DNA of 7,622 nucleotides, from the NCBI GenBank assembly GCA_025774205.1, contig JALGWK010000071.1, positions 1 through 7,622 on the forward strand. The letters are read 5' to 3'. Source of the stretch: a bacterium (GTDB lineage Bacteria; Blakebacterota; Blakebacteria; Blakebacterales; Blakebacteraceae). The notes under the pieces were generated by a model, which made no database searches, was not told where the DNA came from, and was given only the letters and a program-made list of their open reading frames with translations. Positions 5,471 through 7,622 of this stretch are shown one piece after another. A program made the position numbers and the translations under genes. How positions within the stretch are numbered: position 1 is the stretch's first letter; each line of letters starts with the position of its first letter.

Positions 5471-6787
5471 GTGAAACAGATGCAGTTTGAAAAATTCGGG
5501 AATATGAAGAACCTGCCGGGGAGGACGTTGATCATCCCGACCCTTCTGGCAGGCCTCCTCATCGCGGGGGTGGCGCCGGAGCGGGCGCTCTCCCAGGAGG
5601 AAGAGAGAGTAACCGGGGCGGAACAGACCTGGCAGCAGGCGATCGGCCTGAACCTGCAGGGTGAATGGGTCCGGGCCCTGGCGCTTTTCCGTCAGGTAGC
5701 CGCCGGCGATTCTCCCCGCGCGGCCGAAGCCGCTTTCTATACGGGCCTCTGCCTCGAGAACATCCCCGATCGGGATGTCGAGGCGTTCCAGGCCTTCGCT
5801 GAACTCAGAAGCAGGTTCCCGGGGAATTCGATCACCGGCAAAGCAGTCTCTCACCAGATCACCCTGGCAGGCATACTGGGTGAGTCCGACTCATTCTACC
5901 GGGAGTTCCTGGTCCGGCAGCTCAACAACTCTGACCTCACCCTGAAACGCGAGGCGGCCCTCAGTTTCGCCCGACTGGGGGATGAACGCGCCATCGAGGG
6001 TATCCTCGACATCCTCAGGAACGGTACGGCTGACCAGAAGATCATCGCCCTCGAGCGGATCTCGGAGTTCGAGACCTCGGTAGCCGGTGAACTCATCGAC
6101 CAGGCCGTCACAATCACCACCGGCACCCCGCTGGCAGGACAGGCTCTGAACCTCCAGCAGACATTCATCGCGCAGCATGCAGAACGGCAGCGGGAAGCGA
6201 CCCTGCTGACTACCGACCGCCAGTCCCTGATGGAGCAGATCAGGCGGCAGGGCGAAACCTGGACCGACGGGGAACTGCTCACTCAGGGCCTCTTCCTGGT
6301 CATGCCGCTGGAGACATTCATCGACTACCTGCAGGTCTCCTCGCGCGAGAAGCAGCGGCTCTATGATGAGTACTTCGCCACCCAGGATGTCGAACCGGTC
6401 ACGCCGCAGAACGAAACCGAGATCGAATTCCGGAGGCGGATCCAGTACGCGAAGGAGTTCTACAGTGAACCGTGGAAGGCGGCCGTCGCGTTCGGAGCCA
6501 GCGACTGGTTGACGAAGGATAATGTGTATGCTCCCTGGGATGCCCGGGGCGAACTCTACATCAAATACGGGCAGCCGGACGATGTATACATGGTCCAGCA
6601 CAACGTCGAGGAGTGGAACTACTCGCGCCACAAGGTTGATTTCACCGTCCACAAGTACAAGGTGAACTTCTACCGCAACGCCATCTACCCGGGACGGGCC
6701 AGTCAGTGGGACTACGCCGCCGGATACGTGCAGGCCAACTTCATCGACGCGCCCCGCTTCGAATACTGGCCCGGGCGAAGGAGATAG
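5471..6787 (+). CDS. Exported GWxTD-like protein with TPR and HEAT-type repeats
   Basis: A 438-residue exported protein. A signal peptide runs from about 12 to 42 (LIIPTLLAGLLIAG core, likely cut near ALSQ). Residues 48-130 resemble TPR-type helices (AFYTGLCLENIPDRDVEAFQ), and 155-215 resemble HEAT repeats (REAALSFARLGDERAIEGIL). The C-terminal domain (about 317-405) matches the GWxTD family pattern: a helix EFRRRIQYAKEFY, then PWDARG (355-360) where family members have G-W-x-T-D-R-G, followed by YIKYGQPDD (363-371) and EEWNY (380-384). The naming motif is degenerate here. GWxTD proteins are periplasmic or surface proteins of unknown function. Starts are ambiguous: GTG at 5471 has GAGGAG only four bases upstream, and ATG at 5504 would give a more typical signal peptide. 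It begins one base after the anti-sigma stop, so the two are very probably translated from one message. Confidence 0.8.
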   Translation: MKQMQFEKFGNMKNLPGRTLIIPTLLAGLLIAGVAPERALSQEEERVTGAEQTWQQAIGLNLQGEWVRALALFRQVAAGDSPRAAEAAFYTGLCLENIPDRDVEAFQAFAELRSRFPGNSITGKAVSHQITLAGILGESDSFYREFLVRQLNNSDLTLKREAALSFARLGDERAIEGILDILRNGTADQKIIALERISEFETSVAGELIDQAVTITTGTPLAGQALNLQQTFIAQHAERQREATLLTTDRQSLMEQIRRQGETWTDGELLTQGLFLVMPLETFIDYLQVSSREKQRLYDEYFATQDVEPVTPQNETEIEFRRRIQYAKEFYSEPWKAAVAFGASDWLTKDNVYAPWDARGELYIKYGQPDDVYMVQHNVEEWNYSRHKVDFTVHKYKVNFYRNAIYPGRASQWDYAAGYVQANFIDAPRFEYWPGRRR

Positions 6788-6811
6788 CAGATACAGATAT
6801 TCTGAAGATCA

Positions 6812-6851
6812 GTTACGCGACGGATATGCTGGTTACGCTACGGATACACTG
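6812..6851. repeat. Tandem 20-base repeat, two copies
   Basis: The unit GTTACGC-x-ACGGATA-xx-CTG occurs at 6812-6831 and 6832-6851, with 17 of 20 positions identical. A third partial match, ACAGATATTCTG, lies at 6793-6804. The copies sit between the GWxTD stop and the terminator and are not part of an open frame that I can support. Confidence 0.8.
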
Positions 6852-6852
6852 A

Positions 6853-6897
6853 AGAAAGAAAGCCCCGGTCGAGAGGATCGACCGGGGCTTTCTTTCT
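6853..6897. terminator. Bidirectional intrinsic terminator
   Basis: A perfect 20-bp inverted repeat (6853-6872 with 6878-6897, loop GAGGA). Its ends are AAGAAAGAAAG and CTTTCTTTCTT, so either strand's RNA has a GC-rich stem (GCCCCGGTCGA core) followed by a U-rich arm. It lies between convergent genes and can end both the sigma/anti-sigma/GWxTD message and the pilin message. Confidence 0.9.
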
Positions 6898-6908
6898 GTC
6901 CCTCTGCC

Positions 6909-6935
6909 GCGTCCGGCGCGTCTCGCGCCGGACGC
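6909..6935. repeat. Perfect 12-bp hairpin with a TCT loop
   Basis: GCGTCCGGCGCG at 6909-6920 pairs perfectly with CGCGCCGGACGC at 6924-6935 around a three-base loop. No T-run follows on either strand, so it is not a classic intrinsic terminator. It could be an RNA stabiliser at the pilin 3' end or a repeat-family element; only one copy is present here. Confidence 0.75.
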
Positions 6936-7005
6936 CGGTTCAGGTTCCTGTTACTGCCTGCTACATATCACTGGCCATCCGCGGGTCGGATCGCATCCGA
7001 TCGGA

Positions 7006-7461
7006 TCACCAGGTGGCGAAGGGATTCACCGAACCTGAGTAATTGGTGATGAATGCTGTGATATCGTTGACATCGCAGAAAACCGATCCGGTGGTCGCGT
7101 TGTACACCCAGCCGCCGGCATTGCTTGATGTTACATTTGCATCATCAGCCACTGTCACCGTCCGATTGGCGTTCGAGCCCCTGATCTTTTCGATCGGTAC
7201 CTTTCCGCGGGGGAAGTAGTCGAGGAGATTCCCCAGACTGTCCGGTATGCCGCCGGTCGCCTGGTTCTTGGCAGCGTAGATCAGGAGCGCGCTCCTGATC
7301 GTCTGCAGGTTATTCTCTGAGGCCAGCAGTTTCGCTTCTGGTGTCAGGTCCTGATATTTCGGCAGCATTACCGCCACAAGCACACCGAGGAGGGCCATCA
7401 CGATCAGCAGCTCGATGAGCGTGAAACCCGCTTCTCTCTTTTCCTTCATGGTGCGGAACAT
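7006..7461 (-). CDS. Type IV pilin-like / type II secretion pseudopilin
   Basis: A 151-residue prepilin. The leader MFRTMKEKREAG ends at G12, followed by FTLIELLIVMALLGVLVAVMLP (13-34 region), giving the prepilin peptidase site G12/F13 and the conserved E17 at mature position 5. The N-terminal helix continues to about 68 (SENNLQTIRSALLIYAAKNQ). The C-terminal globular part has GGWVYNATTGSVF (116-128), a strand-turn motif common in GspG/PilA-like proteins. Only one Cys (C129) is present, so the disulfide-bonded loop of many major pilins cannot form. I chose ATG at 7461 because GAGAGG lies eight bases upstream and the leader is then a normal length; a longer frame from 7524 would give an overlong leader. 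It follows a probable PilC/GspF gene and is probably in the same locus. Major pilin, minor pilin and pseudopilin cannot be told apart here. Confidence 0.92.
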   Translation of the reverse strand: MFRTMKEKREAGFTLIELLIVMALLGVLVAVMLPKYQDLTPEAKLLASENNLQTIRSALLIYAAKNQATGGIPDSLGNLLDYFPRGKVPIEKIRGSNANRTVTVADDANVTSSNAGGWVYNATTGSVFCDVNDITAFITNYSGSVNPFATW

Positions 7462-7468
7462 ATTCGAT

Positions 7469-7475
7469 TCCTCTC
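7469..7475 (-). promoter_or_regulatory. Shine-Dalgarno deciding the pilin start
   Basis: On the minus strand GAGAGGA lies seven bases upstream of the ATG at 7461. It supports this start over the ATG 15 bases further on (7449) and over the ATG at 7524. Confidence 0.6.
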
Positions 7476-7558
7476 TTACGATCTGGCGATCCAACCCCGG
7501 ATCTTGTCTGCGGATGAACCTCATCCCTTCTCTTCTGTTCTGTGCCTCTCTTCGCTTC

Positions 7559-7622
7559 TCAGGCTCGCGCCACCGACATCATGTCGAACATCGGCAGCAG
7601 ACAGGCCAGAATCATCCCGCTC
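7559..7622 (-). CDS. Probable PilC/GspF inner-membrane platform protein (C-terminal fragment)
   Basis: The last 20 codons of a minus-strand gene entering from the right: SGMILACLLPMFDMMSVARA then TGA (7561-7559). A hydrophobic segment ending in a L-P-M-F-x-M/L motif just before the terminus is typical of PilC/GspF, the polytopic platform protein of type IV pili and type II secretion. The identification rests on this short tail plus the pilin gene 97 bases downstream, so it is tentative. The 97-base spacer shows no clear terminator or promoter. Confidence 0.6.
   Translation of the reverse strand, partial: SGMILACLLPMFDMMSVARA

Noticed and set aside
5891-6652. Minus-strand frame of 253 codons under the GWxTD gene
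   Set aside because: Antisense to a gene with signal peptide and repeat structure; no domain or ribosome site seen.

Overview
This looks like ordinary chromosome from a free-living diderm bacterium with G+C-rich DNA. Evidence for a diderm: a DsbD-type transmembrane reductant carrier, an exported GWxTD-like protein with a signal peptide, and a type IV pilus/type II secretion locus. GWxTD-family proteins are best known from the FCB assemblage and related uncultured phyla (Krumholzibacteriota, Zixibacteria, Latescibacterota and similar). I lean that way, but this is inference from family distribution, not a phylogenetic result.

Layout. (1) 1-975, minus strand: a DUF2007 protein followed, in the same frame and six bases after its stop, by a WYL-domain regulator that runs off the left edge. 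(2) 1092-1989, plus strand: a 57-residue rubredoxin that is easy to miss because a longer spurious reading frame covers it, then a one-helix membrane protein of unknown function starting at TTG behind a strong Shine-Dalgarno. (3) 2025-2232, minus strand: a complete tRNA-Ala(CGC) unit with promoter, gene and intrinsic terminator. (4) 2257-3886, plus strand: a promoter and dsbD, whose product has a CcdA-like membrane core and a C-terminal thioredoxin domain but no N-terminal alpha domain. (5) 3997-6787, plus strand: an operon of ECF sigma factor, zinc-finger anti-sigma factor and a periplasmic TPR/HEAT/GWxTD-like protein. (6) 6788-7005: a convergent intergenic region with a short tandem repeat, a perfect 20-bp bidirectional terminator and a second, separate 12-bp hairpin. 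(7) 7006-7622, minus strand: a type IV pilin-like protein preceded by the last 20 codons of what looks like a PilC/GspF inner-membrane platform gene.

How the genes fit together. The sigma, anti-sigma and GWxTD genes are tightly spaced and probably form one envelope-sensing regulatory unit in which the GWxTD protein is either a sensor partner or a product of the regulon. DsbD (thiol reductant export) and rubredoxin (one-electron carrier) are both redox genes but are in separate transcription units. Nothing here is a mobile element, CRISPR array or phage. I do not see a clearly new biological system; the sigma/anti-sigma/GWxTD module is the best candidate for a second look.
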